A stretch of DNA of 25,715 nt, from IMG/VR virus record IMGVR_UViG_3300005078_000034, positions 1 to 25,715 of that record; one strand, given 5' to 3'. Of this stretch, positions 1 to 6,944 are shown one piece after another. Position 1 is the first letter of the stretch; each line of letters starts with the position of its first letter. This stretch comes from a virus. A program made the translations under genes and the position numbers. The notes beneath the pieces are model-generated. The model made no database searches, was not told the origin of the DNA, and saw nothing but the letters and a program-made list of their open reading frames with translations.

Positions 1-275
1 ACTTCATCTGCAACATAGTCGGTCCCGGCTGTTGCTGCGCTAATGTTTCCGCCTCCGTCCGCCTTGATAATGCCCGTAACGGCCCCCACAATCGGATCGG
101 TTTCGGTGATCGTGATATCATCCGGCACCTGGGCGTCGGTAACAGCGCCCTGCAAGTCTTGGAGGTCCACAACGGCCTCAATTTCATTTTCCGTGCTGGC
201 GACAGAAGTTGTCCCGCCCGCCCCGAAAGCAACGGCTGGAATCCACAGCAAAAGCAAAACAATAAAGTATCTCAA
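1..275 (-). CDS. Exported fibre-like protein, N-terminal part (runs off left edge)
   Basis: This is the first ~91 codons of a gene whose end lies beyond the window. The start is a TTG at 273-275 that overlaps the TGA of the previous gene (272-274), with a GGGAGG ribosome site about seven bases upstream. No ATG is available before the coding pattern begins. The N-terminus is a classic signal peptide: Arg, then a hydrophobic run (FIVLLLLWIPAVAF) and a small-residue cleavage region near residues 18-20. The mature part contains ETDPIVGAVTGIIKADGGG followed by NISAATAGTDY, a linker pattern known from tail-fibre and endosialidase-chaperone-type proteins. Seen: signal peptide and linker. Inferred: an exported or surface fibre-like protein. 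A signal peptide is unusual on a virion protein. Confidence 0.72.
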   Translation of the reverse strand, partial: MRYFIVLLLLWIPAVAFGAGGTTSVASTENEIEAVVDLQDLQGAVTDAQVPDDITITETDPIVGAVTGIIKADGGGNISAATAGTDYVADE

Positions 276-697
276 ACCTGTATCCTCCCAGCAGCACGTT
301 TCTGTATTGTGGTCGTGCCCTCATCATCGTTCACGCTGACATCATAAACCGGCCATTCAATCGGCTGCTCGACTTCTTCCATTGCCACCTCTTCCAGCTC
401 ATCATCAATAACCTCGCGCTCCACCACTTCGACCTCCCCCTCGATGTAGTCACACGTAATCTCGGGCAACAGCACGCCGCGCAACTTGTCGGCGTCACTC
501 TCATTGCACCAAATGGTCGTCACGTAATTGCCATCAGCGGTTTCAAAACCAAGCCCCTCACAACGGCCAAAGTATTCATCAACCAGGAGCCCCTTCTCAT
601 CCAAGATTTCAGCGCGCTTTACCTTCAGCGCTGCCACCTTTTCCCGGAAGCTCTCCAGGCTTGCCGCCCGAACCACCACTTGCAATCTCTTTTCCAT
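272..697 (-). CDS. Acidic hypothetical protein (141 aa)
   Basis: Not recognised. The N-terminal third looks helical (residues 1-40, rich in Lys, Glu, Ala and Leu), the middle (45-75) has a sheet-like pattern with two cysteines, and the C-terminal half is strongly acidic with runs such as EGEVEVVEREVIDDELEEV. The ATG at 697 has AAGGT about eight bases upstream. Its first 89 bases overlap the end of the preceding gene in another frame, and its TGA overlaps the TTG start of the exported fibre-like gene, so these genes are probably translated from one message. Position after the tail fibre suggests a tail-assembly or fibre-accessory role, but nothing in the sequence proves this. Confidence 0.72.
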   Translation of the reverse strand: MEKRLQVVVRAASLESFREKVAALKVKRAEILDEKGLLVDEYFGRCEGLGFETADGNYVTTIWCNESDADKLRGVLLPEITCDYIEGEVEVVEREVIDDELEEVAMEEVEQPIEWPVYDVSVNDDEGTTTIQKRAAGRIQV

Positions 698-920
698 CCT
701 TGCTTACCTTCTCTAAGGATTCTCTCGCACCGCTTTCTGCGATGTCATTGTCAGCATCCAAAGGCCAATTAGCATCACGAGGCACCCACCGGGCCCGCCC
801 GTGCTCGTCAACCGCTGGCACCATTCGATATTTCCCACCAGCCACCTTCCCATCTTTTTTGGCCGTACTGGTAATCTCCATCCTGCGGGCTACCGTTTTG
901 GTACTCCTTAAAACGTCCAT
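609..920 (-). CDS. Hypothetical protein (103 aa) with Gly-rich tail
   Basis: Not recognised. The ATG at 920 has GGGGGAG four bases upstream and lies inside the last codons of the small exported protein gene (13-base overlap). Residues 14-55 look like a folded segment (KYRMVPAVDEHGRARWVPRD); the C-terminus is a low-complexity Gly/Ser/Lys tail ending GGSAEGKAR. The tail coincides with the 89 bases shared with the next gene, which may explain its simple composition. An internal ATG at 881 is possible but has a poorer ribosome site. The long overlap is unusual for this window, where most overlaps are 1-20 bases. Confidence 0.6.
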   Translation of the reverse strand: MDVLRSTKTVARRMEITSTAKKDGKVAGGKYRMVPAVDEHGRARWVPRDANWPLDADNDIAESGARESLEKVSKDGKEIASGGSGGKPGELPGKGGSAEGKAR

Positions 921-1102
921 CCGACTCCCCCTGTGGCACGATAGATAGCCTCGCCGCCGACATCCACGCCAGCATCGAAACCGCTGCCGCCGTAGTCAAA
1001 GACAGCCAACACGGTGTACTCGCTCTCCGCCAGCGCATAACAGACAATGCAGACACACAACGCAAAGCAGATTATCGCCACTCTCAAAAATTTAGTTCGC
1101 AT
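908..1102 (-). CDS. Small exported protein with signal peptide (64 aa)
   Basis: The start is the ATG at 1102, with GAGGG eight bases upstream; an in-frame TTG at 1108 is less likely. The first 11 bases overlap the end of the tail fibre gene. The protein begins MRTKF, followed by a hydrophobic core (LRVAIICFALCVCIVCYALA) and an ALA-type cleavage site near residue 25, which predicts export or a lipid-free periplasmic form of about 40 residues. The mature part is rich in Gly and aromatic residues (YGGSGFDAGVDVGGEA). No known family is recognised. It lies between the fibre and another signal-peptide protein, so an envelope-facing role such as receptor masking or fibre maturation is possible but unproven. 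Confidence 0.62.
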   Translation of the reverse strand: MRTKFLRVAIICFALCVCIVCYALAESEYTVLAVFDYGGSGFDAGVDVGGEAIYRATGGVGWTF

Positions 1103-2834
1103 TTGCAAGTCCCTCTGCGTAGGCTTGGACCTGGGCGGCTGTGGTGAGGTTGGCGGGGATCTTGTGGAGCATGTGCCAAGGAAAATCCGCCGCTACATGA
1201 CCGCTGAATCCGTCCGCATCGTTACCAGTGCTGCCGACGCTGTAGGCCAAGCCCATAGCTGGATCGTCTGTATCTGCGTCCGTCTGCCATGTTTCCCAAG
1301 CGCCCCATCCGGCGTCGTACTCCCGTGTACTGATGCCCATTCCGAGCGTCGGGTGCAAGTAAGCCATCACGTCGATCAGTTCTGTTCCGTGCGTGTAGCT
1401 CACGCTCACGTCGGTGTTGCTCCCGGATAGGCGCTTTCGAAGGGTGATCTCCGTTGCTGTCAAAACAAGGCTTGTGGCGTTATTGCTGTCCACGTAGCTC
1501 GACAGGATATACCCGCCCTGGCCTGCTGCATGGGGCTTGATGCGGGCGTGGAGGATGAGCGGTTGCTTGTTGTTAACGGCCCACTGTGGCGTGGGGAACG
1601 TTATGTCATCGGAGGGACGGGTTACGGTGCTGTCGGTTGTGGGGATATAGGAGGTTGCAAACTCACCAAGCTCTACTTGTAACCCAGAAAACTTTAACCC
1701 TTTGGCTGTTTGTGTGTCATATTTAATAATACCAAAATAACTATCGTCTGCAATCCCTGTAAACTGGGCGCTAACACGATATATTGACGTTGATTCGACT
1801 TGTCTTATTGTAAAGGTGGCATTTAATGCTGAATTGTTTGCTACGATGCAAAAGTCACCAACGGTAGGAATATTTCCAACCACTGGTTCCGAGCCATCGT
1901 CCATTTGTATATAGGCGGATATTGTATATGTTGCAACTGTCAAACTTGCGGAAACATACGCATAAGCTGTAGGATCATTATCTTCTATGTAGATGGCACT
2001 GCTATCTACACCATCCCTAAATTGAAGCGTAGAATTCGCACAACCGCCAGTTGTGGTTGCGGTCGTCGTGTTGTATTCTGATGGGTATACAAGGTTCGTC
2101 CGCTCCGGCTCCACCCGCACGCCGGACCAGGTTTCGTCGTAGCGCTGGACGACGCCATTAGGCGTCCGGAAGGTCCGCTGGACTGCGGCAATGAGGTTGC
2201 CGGATTCGTCGGTGGGGAGCCAGGTGGGGATGACTTCGCGGACGGAGATGGAGTCAAAAGTTATATCAACGTTGACCGTGTTTCTGGTGAAAACGAATGA
2301 GCTTGCATTACGCTGAAAATATGCCTTGTAAGTTTTTGGACCACTCCCCCCTATAACAACACGGGGGTACCCTATCTGCTCCATTTTAACGGACCCACTA
2401 GGATTATTAGTTACAACAACGGTTAATTCATAAAACTTTCCGGCAACAAATGGTGTAGTGGGTGGGGCCCTCACAAACAATTCCGGCGTAGTCGTATCAC
2501 TTTGGTAGCGCATTTTCCCATCTGCAAACGTAACGATATGCGTCGCGTCTTCTCCACCTACAGTCCACCCCGTAGCTCCATCACTAAAATCCCCATTCAC
2601 AATCAACTCCGGCCCCAACTCCGCGCCCCCAGCGAGCGTGGTCGCCAGCCGCCCGCCTGGGATCGCGGGATAACCCGCAGGAGACTGCACGAGCGTCCCA
2701 TCGTAGTCCTCCACCCACTTGCTGCCGGTGTCGGAGGTAAGTTCGAGGTTGATGCCGTTGGAGGCGAAGAGGCAATTCTTTTTGCTCCCGCCCGACATGA
2801 GGCGGTTCCGAATGTTTAGCTGATTATAAAACAT
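1092..2834 (-). CDS. Tail fibre / receptor-binding protein with carbohydrate-binding-like domains (580 aa)
   Basis: Likely the host-recognition protein. After a short N-terminal region, residues ~70-200 contain ELIVNGDFSDGATGWT, typical of CBM4/9-type beta-sandwich modules. Residues ~240-410 form a second module with the signature YRVSAQFTGI, then LQVELGEFATSYIPTTDS, a string common in phage surface proteins with carbohydrate-binding or lectin folds. Residues ~410-560 resemble a LamG/concanavalin-like sandwich. The ATG at 2834 has AGGTG six bases upstream and follows the previous stop by four bases. DNA coding for the two beta-sandwich modules (about 1680-2090 and 2270-2530) is clearly richer in A+T than the rest, suggesting module exchange. 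The cell-surface ligand cannot be deduced. Tail fibre role is inferred from domains and position. Confidence 0.78.
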   Translation of the reverse strand: MFYNQLNIRNRLMSGGSKKNCLFASNGINLELTSDTGSKWVEDYDGTLVQSPAGYPAIPGGRLATTLAGGAELGPELIVNGDFSDGATGWTVGGEDATHIVTFADGKMRYQSDTTTPELFVRAPPTTPFVAGKFYELTVVVTNNPSGSVKMEQIGYPRVVIGGSGPKTYKAYFQRNASSFVFTRNTVNVDITFDSISVREVIPTWLPTDESGNLIAAVQRTFRTPNGVVQRYDETWSGVRVEPERTNLVYPSEYNTTTATTTGGCANSTLQFRDGVDSSAIYIEDNDPTAYAYVSASLTVATYTISAYIQMDDGSEPVVGNIPTVGDFCIVANNSALNATFTIRQVESTSIYRVSAQFTGIADDSYFGIIKYDTQTAKGLKFSGLQVELGEFATSYIPTTDSTVTRPSDDITFPTPQWAVNNKQPLILHARIKPHAAGQGGYILSSYVDSNNATSLVLTATEITLRKRLSGSNTDVSVSYTHGTELIDVMAYLHPTLGMGISTREYDAGWGAWETWQTDADTDDPAMGLAYSVGSTGNDADGFSGHVAADFPWHMLHKIPANLTTAAQVQAYAEGLANAN

Positions 2835-2838
2835 CGGC

Positions 2839-3240
2839 TCACCTGATCATCTGGATGATGATGTCATACTCGGCGCTGGCAGTGTTTTGGTTGTCCACGT
2901 CGAGGTAGAGCTCGCCACCGATGTGGATGACGCTCGGCTCTGGGTAGATAATTTTTGCATCGCTGGCGCTGATTCCCCCGACTCCGTAACCGGCAAGGTA
3001 GTCACCACCATTGGATGATTTGAGGTATAGGTCTGCAGCGTCGGGCGCGGTCGTATCGTCCGGCACGGTTTCAATTCTCGTGATTCCCCACCCGGAGATG
3101 GTCCCATATTCGTAACCGTCCAGGGCCACAAGGTCGGTGTCTGGAATGCTTCCGTCCGACGAATCCCCGGTGCAATGAATGGTGATTTCCCGGACGTTCG
3201 GGAAAACCCTGTCTGACGAAACTGCAACTGTTCCTGCCAT
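2839..3240 (-). CDS. Small virion-type protein (133 aa)
   Basis: Not assigned to a named family. The ATG at 3240 has GAGGA seven bases upstream. The sequence alternates polar and hydrophobic residues throughout (VREITIHCTG, GGELYLDVDNQ, YDIIIQMIR), as expected for an all-beta protein of the kind that decorates or plugs virion parts. There is no signal peptide or membrane segment. It ends four bases before the tail fibre start, so the two are probably co-translated; a fibre-attachment or baseplate-like role is a reasonable guess from position only. Confidence 0.7.
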   Translation of the reverse strand: MAGTVAVSSDRVFPNVREITIHCTGDSSDGSIPDTDLVALDGYEYGTISGWGITRIETVPDDTTAPDAADLYLKSSNGGDYLAGYGVGGISASDAKIIYPEPSVIHIGGELYLDVDNQNTASAEYDIIIQMIR

Positions 3241-3256
3241 GTTGATATCCTCTGTT

Positions 3257-3427
3257 TTATGTGGTATTTTGGGCTATGGATAAAAAAACTTTTTTAGGCA
3301 TTCCTGTTTTTTGCGCCCTGTTTATGGCTGTCCGATCTACACCGGACGTTTGCAGAGTATCTTCAGGTCCGATAGAACTTGTGGGGTTTTTCTGCATATT
3401 GTTGTCCATTGGCGCGGTTGTTGGCAT
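3257..3427 (-). CDS. Candidate small hydrophilic protein (56 aa), competes with plus-strand ORF
   Basis: An open frame of 56 codons exactly fills the gap between the 748-residue gene (stop 3442) and the 133-residue gene (start 3240), on the same strand as its neighbours. The product begins MPTTAPMDNNMQKNPTSSIG and is rich in Asn, Gln, Thr and Ser. The tidy packing supports it, but no good ribosome site precedes the ATG at 3427. A plus-strand frame at 3276-3494 covers most of the same DNA; both are unlikely to be real. No function is recognised. Confidence 0.38.
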   Translation of the reverse strand: MPTTAPMDNNMQKNPTSSIGPEDTLQTSGVDRTAINRAQKTGMPKKVFLSIAQNTT

Positions 3428-3494
3428 CGTATTATCTGTTGTTATCTGGGCGATAGGCCTTCTTTTTGGTCGACGTTATCACCAAAAACATTAA
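3276..3494 (+). CDS. Candidate small membrane protein on opposite strand (72 aa)
   Basis: The frame starts at ATG 3276 (an in-frame GTG at 3261 is possible) and codes for MDKKTFLGIPVFCALFMAV, a signal-like hydrophobic start, then a long hydrophobic segment (about residues 36-63) ending with the basic tail RRYHQKH. This arrangement suits a small inner-membrane protein, for example a superinfection-exclusion factor, but that is speculation. Its last 53 bases run antisense to the end of the 748-residue gene. No strong ribosome site is present. A TTGATA-17-TATTTT element lies at 3242-3270, yet it would start transcription at or after this ATG. It competes with the minus-strand frame 3257-3427. 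Confidence 0.32.
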   Translation: MDKKTFLGIPVFCALFMAVRSTPDVCRVSSGPIELVGFFCILLSIGAVVGIVLSVVIWAIGLLFGRRYHQKH

Positions 3495-5688
3495 TGCCGA
3501 CTTGCGTTCCCAACATTGCAGTAACAGCCGCCGCTGATCGGATAAATTTTTCTGAATCCTTTTCAAGCGGCTTCATTTCTCCGATAAGTTTTGCAACGTC
3601 TGGATCTGTCATGGCCCTAAAAATGTCGTCCTGCTTGCCGTTGATAACTATATCCCACAACTTATTACGAACTGCGTCTACTGTTGTGGTAACGGGGCTT
3701 TTGGCAAATTTAAGGACGTTATCTGTAAACCTCACGACCTTGCCGGCGTTCCCCATGATTTCGTCTTCGATAACCTTAAACCGCCATGTGGCAGATTCCT
3801 TTCCGGTTCCGACCCCAAGCCTTTCATAAAGCCACAGAGTTTCTTTAAGGTTCCTGTATTTGTCTGGCTTGTGCTCCAATGCTACCTTTAAAATATCATC
3901 CTGTATCGGCGACCCTTTTATTTTTTGAGCCATCTTTCCGGCGGCGTTTACGATGTTCCCGCCGGATGCCTGCCCACCTTTAAGATGCATGTAGGTATCA
4001 CGGATATACCCACCAATGGCCCGATCCCAGAGATCTGGATTCTCGGCAACAATAAGATTCCTGGCCTGTCTTAATAGCTTTGGGTCAACCACGTTTGATT
4101 CCGAAAACAGCTGAGCCGTTGCCTTCGCAATGGTTTTATTCTTTTTCAGGTTCGCAAGGTCGCCGATAACGCTTTTCTTTAAGCTGTTTATTGCCGGCGA
4201 CATTTCGGCGTGCTTGGCCCTCGCTGCTGCATACTTCATGCCTCCTTCCCCGGCTGTGTCGATAGCGCTAAGTAGCTTCTTTTTAACGTTGGTGATTTCG
4301 TTCAGAAAGTCCGGCATCCCTGGCTTCGGGATGTCGTTTACTGCTGGCGCGGACTTGTCGATAAGGGCATCGATACCCTTTTTTGCCTTATCTATTTTCT
4401 CAAGATTGGTTTCGGGTATAAGTTTAACCTTCCCGGCGCTATCCGTTGACTCTTCCATCAATGATTTTTTGACGCCCTCAAATATGCTCCGAACTCGGCC
4501 TGTCTGCCCGCCCTTGTTGTATTTAGCTATTATTTTGTCTAATTCGTCCAGGGCTGGCTGAATGTTAATTTGTGCCGGGTCTGCCTTTTGGAATGCCTCC
4601 CGGTATATCGGGCTTGTCGCAGATGTCCTTGCGTTTTTTGCATTTTCGATGATTTTTTCGGCGGTTTCCTGAAGCTCGCCACCAAGCTTTATTGGCGAAT
4701 CATCAGGGTTCAGCATAGAGCTATATAGTTTTCTAATAGACCTCTCTGTATCCAGAGACTGTTTTTCGTATAACGCTTGTGCAAGGTCTGCGGTCTTAGG
4801 ATGATTCCGGAGGTACTTCATCATATATTCCAAACCATCAGACCCGTATAGTTGCGCCGGATCGAGCGGTATTCCCTCCTTTTTTGCAATATATTCAAGA
4901 TGCTCTGCGGCGGCCTGTTTTTCTGGCGTGATATACCCCTTGGTAATATCCTTCCCGACGCCAAAACGGAGGTTTTTCCCCCTGCGCATTAACAGATTAT
5001 TAATTCTGTTCGTAACAAACCGGCCAGCTTTATCGCTTATGCCACCGAGCGCGCCAGCGGCACCGATGTCCTTTGCCCAATCCCAAGCGTCTTGTTCGTC
5101 GCCAATTGCTGCACCGACTGCTTTGCGAATAACCTCGCCAGCAGCAGCTCCGGCTCCGGCTCCAAACAGGCCGGCCATATATGAACCAACTCCAGATAAA
5201 ACCGTTTCCGGGATGTATGCGATTGACTCACCAGCAAGCCTCTTCGCCTTGCTCCAAAACGTATCTGGTGTTTCCCGCTTCAGTTTCCCGTCATCATCAA
5301 CAAAGACAACCTCACCATCACGGATCCCATACCTTTGTAGCCTTTCCCGCCTTGGTATGTCCGGGAACCTATCTTTGGCGTATATTTCAATAACGGATTC
5401 CGGGTTGTCCACAAATCCGGTTCTCGCGTATACGTCGAAATCGGCTGCGTCATAATCGGAACCACCTTCAATAGGCCCACGGCGAACAGTTTCCTTTGTG
5501 ATGGTTTCCGGCGTTAAGGAAACGCTTGTGTCTAGTCGGTTCGAGCGCTCATAAGCTCCTGGCTTGATGCCGTCGGAATTGAGTTTAGCCTGCAATGCAC
5601 GGTCATATAAGCTTTCTCCACCTCCTTGCGGTTGTTGCTTTAGCTCGGCTCTCCGCTTCTCTTCTATGGCCTTTTCGTACAGTCCCAT
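3442..5688 (-). CDS. Large internal virion / ejection-type protein (748 aa)
   Basis: The largest gene of the window. Its ATG at 5688 shares a TGATG overlap with the stop of the preceding gene. The N-terminal 50 residues contain two short repeats, LYEKAIEEKRRAE and LYDRALQAKLNSD. Residues ~155-215 are rich in Gly and Ala with hydrophobic stretches (GVGSYMAGLFGAGAGAAAGE), which could insert in or cross a membrane. The remaining 500 residues are mostly helical and rich in Lys, Ala and Glu. Neither a transglycosylase nor a protease motif is obvious. Large helical proteins after the nozzle gene in T7-like podoviruses (gp15/gp16 position) leave the head first and form a DNA channel across the envelope; that role is inferred from position and character only. 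Confidence 0.7.
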   Translation of the reverse strand: MGLYEKAIEEKRRAELKQQPQGGGESLYDRALQAKLNSDGIKPGAYERSNRLDTSVSLTPETITKETVRRGPIEGGSDYDAADFDVYARTGFVDNPESVIEIYAKDRFPDIPRRERLQRYGIRDGEVVFVDDDGKLKRETPDTFWSKAKRLAGESIAYIPETVLSGVGSYMAGLFGAGAGAAAGEVIRKAVGAAIGDEQDAWDWAKDIGAAGALGGISDKAGRFVTNRINNLLMRRGKNLRFGVGKDITKGYITPEKQAAAEHLEYIAKKEGIPLDPAQLYGSDGLEYMMKYLRNHPKTADLAQALYEKQSLDTERSIRKLYSSMLNPDDSPIKLGGELQETAEKIIENAKNARTSATSPIYREAFQKADPAQINIQPALDELDKIIAKYNKGGQTGRVRSIFEGVKKSLMEESTDSAGKVKLIPETNLEKIDKAKKGIDALIDKSAPAVNDIPKPGMPDFLNEITNVKKKLLSAIDTAGEGGMKYAAARAKHAEMSPAINSLKKSVIGDLANLKKNKTIAKATAQLFSESNVVDPKLLRQARNLIVAENPDLWDRAIGGYIRDTYMHLKGGQASGGNIVNAAGKMAQKIKGSPIQDDILKVALEHKPDKYRNLKETLWLYERLGVGTGKESATWRFKVIEDEIMGNAGKVVRFTDNVLKFAKSPVTTTVDAVRNKLWDIVINGKQDDIFRAMTDPDVAKLIGEMKPLEKDSEKFIRSAAAVTAMLGTQVGINVFGDNVDQKEGLSPR

Positions 5689-6944
5689 CAGAAGTCGTAC
5701 CCTTCCTTGGTTAGGGCTTGTTTTATTTCTTCATCCGAAAACCCTTCTTCCTTAAGTTCTATGACCCTATCATACCACGCATCGTCCTGGCCGTTTCGCC
5801 ACATGTTTGCATGCATAGCCTCAAAGTCTTCTTGCGACAACGGGACGCCCATTCTAAGAATTTTTTGTTTTAGTCGCAAAGATCGCTTCCCCGCCTCAAT
5901 TAACGCAAGCAGGTTATTTTCAAATCTTTTGGGGTTTTGGGATTCACTTACAATAACTTTAAGGTTTCGCTTCATTTCATGAGCCGCCACAGCGGAGCCT
6001 GACATTTCCTTGATGTAATTATTCCCCCAAGACGCTGTTTTTTGAACAACATCATTTCTTTGTTCGGCTAAATCGTCCCACTCGTCTGGAGCTATACCAT
6101 CATCGACATAATCAAGTATATTCGAGGCTGCAGACTTTACGCGACCACCGATTTCAAAAAGCTCGCGCTTGAATCGCTTGCTCCCGTCCTCGTTTGTTTC
6201 ATAAACAGAATCGAGTATTTCACCAAGCTGATCCAATGAAGACAGGTCGGCTTGAATGCCATGCTCTAATTTCCTTGCTGTGGATTTGCTCACTGGCGAA
6301 ACCGGGTTTTCCCCAATGGCGCCATGGCCGAAACTGGTGCCTGAAAAGTCCGTCTTGCTTTTGCCATCGCTAAAGTTGTTCGGTGCACCCCCCACGCTCC
6401 CGCCAATCCGCATAATGGTTCCGCTCGGCCCGGTCTGGACGCTGATGCCGTTTTTCTGTGGGGGTCTGCCGCCGCTAAACGGAATCATGGTCTGATTTTG
6501 GAAGTCGGGCATTAAATAGGCATTGTCACCGGCCATTACCTTAGGCGTAGGCGCCCCTGAAATCGTCCCAAGCATCGCGCCTAATTCCTGAATGATTGGA
6601 TCGTCCGGGGTCGTCTCGAAAGTCTGCACGCCGCCGCCAGGAAGAATCCTGGAATATTTGCGCTTTTCTGCCTGTGGGTTTAAGCCCTGCACTGCCGAAA
6701 CGAGTTTCATGGCGCTGATCGGGTCTACATCATGTTTCTGCGCGAAACCCGCAACAACGTCCTTGGTGATCGGCCCCTCAAAATTAAACAGGTCATCGCC
6801 AAACGCTTTGAGGCGTTGCTGCTGCCCCTGCGCCTGCTGATAATCCTGAACCTCTTTCACCCGGTTGAAGGTCTGCACCGGGCGATTACCGAAACCGGAC
6901 ATAATTGTTGGTGCCGCTTGTGCGATTGCTTGTAAAAGGCCCAT
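5688..6944 (-). CDS. Internal virion-type protein (418 aa)
   Basis: Start chosen at ATG 6944, which overlaps the previous stop as TGATG and has GGGGTGG five to six bases upstream; a GTG nine bases earlier is in frame but less likely. The N-terminus (MGLLQAIAQAAPTIMSGFG) is a short hydrophobic, amphipathic stretch. Residues ~30-200 are Gln-, Gly- and Pro-rich; residues ~220-418 are predicted helical and charged, ending DEEIKQALTKEGYDF. No enzyme motif is seen. It is one of a run of four helical or low-complexity proteins following the nozzle-like gene, the usual place for ejection proteins of podoviruses. Exact role unknown. Confidence 0.68.
   Translation of the reverse strand: MGLLQAIAQAAPTIMSGFGNRPVQTFNRVKEVQDYQQAQGQQQRLKAFGDDLFNFEGPITKDVVAGFAQKHDVDPISAMKLVSAVQGLNPQAEKRKYSRILPGGGVQTFETTPDDPIIQELGAMLGTISGAPTPKVMAGDNAYLMPDFQNQTMIPFSGGRPPQKNGISVQTGPSGTIMRIGGSVGGAPNNFSDGKSKTDFSGTSFGHGAIGENPVSPVSKSTARKLEHGIQADLSSLDQLGEILDSVYETNEDGSKRFKRELFEIGGRVKSAASNILDYVDDGIAPDEWDDLAEQRNDVVQKTASWGNNYIKEMSGSAVAAHEMKRNLKVIVSESQNPKRFENNLLALIEAGKRSLRLKQKILRMGVPLSQEDFEAMHANMWRNGQDDAWYDRVIELKEEGFSDEEIKQALTKEGYDF

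Noticed and set aside
3242-3270. Plus-strand promoter TTGATA-17-TATTTT.
   Set aside because: Transcription would start at or after the ATG of the plus-strand frame it should serve, and the hexamers overlap the ribosome site of the minus-strand gene.
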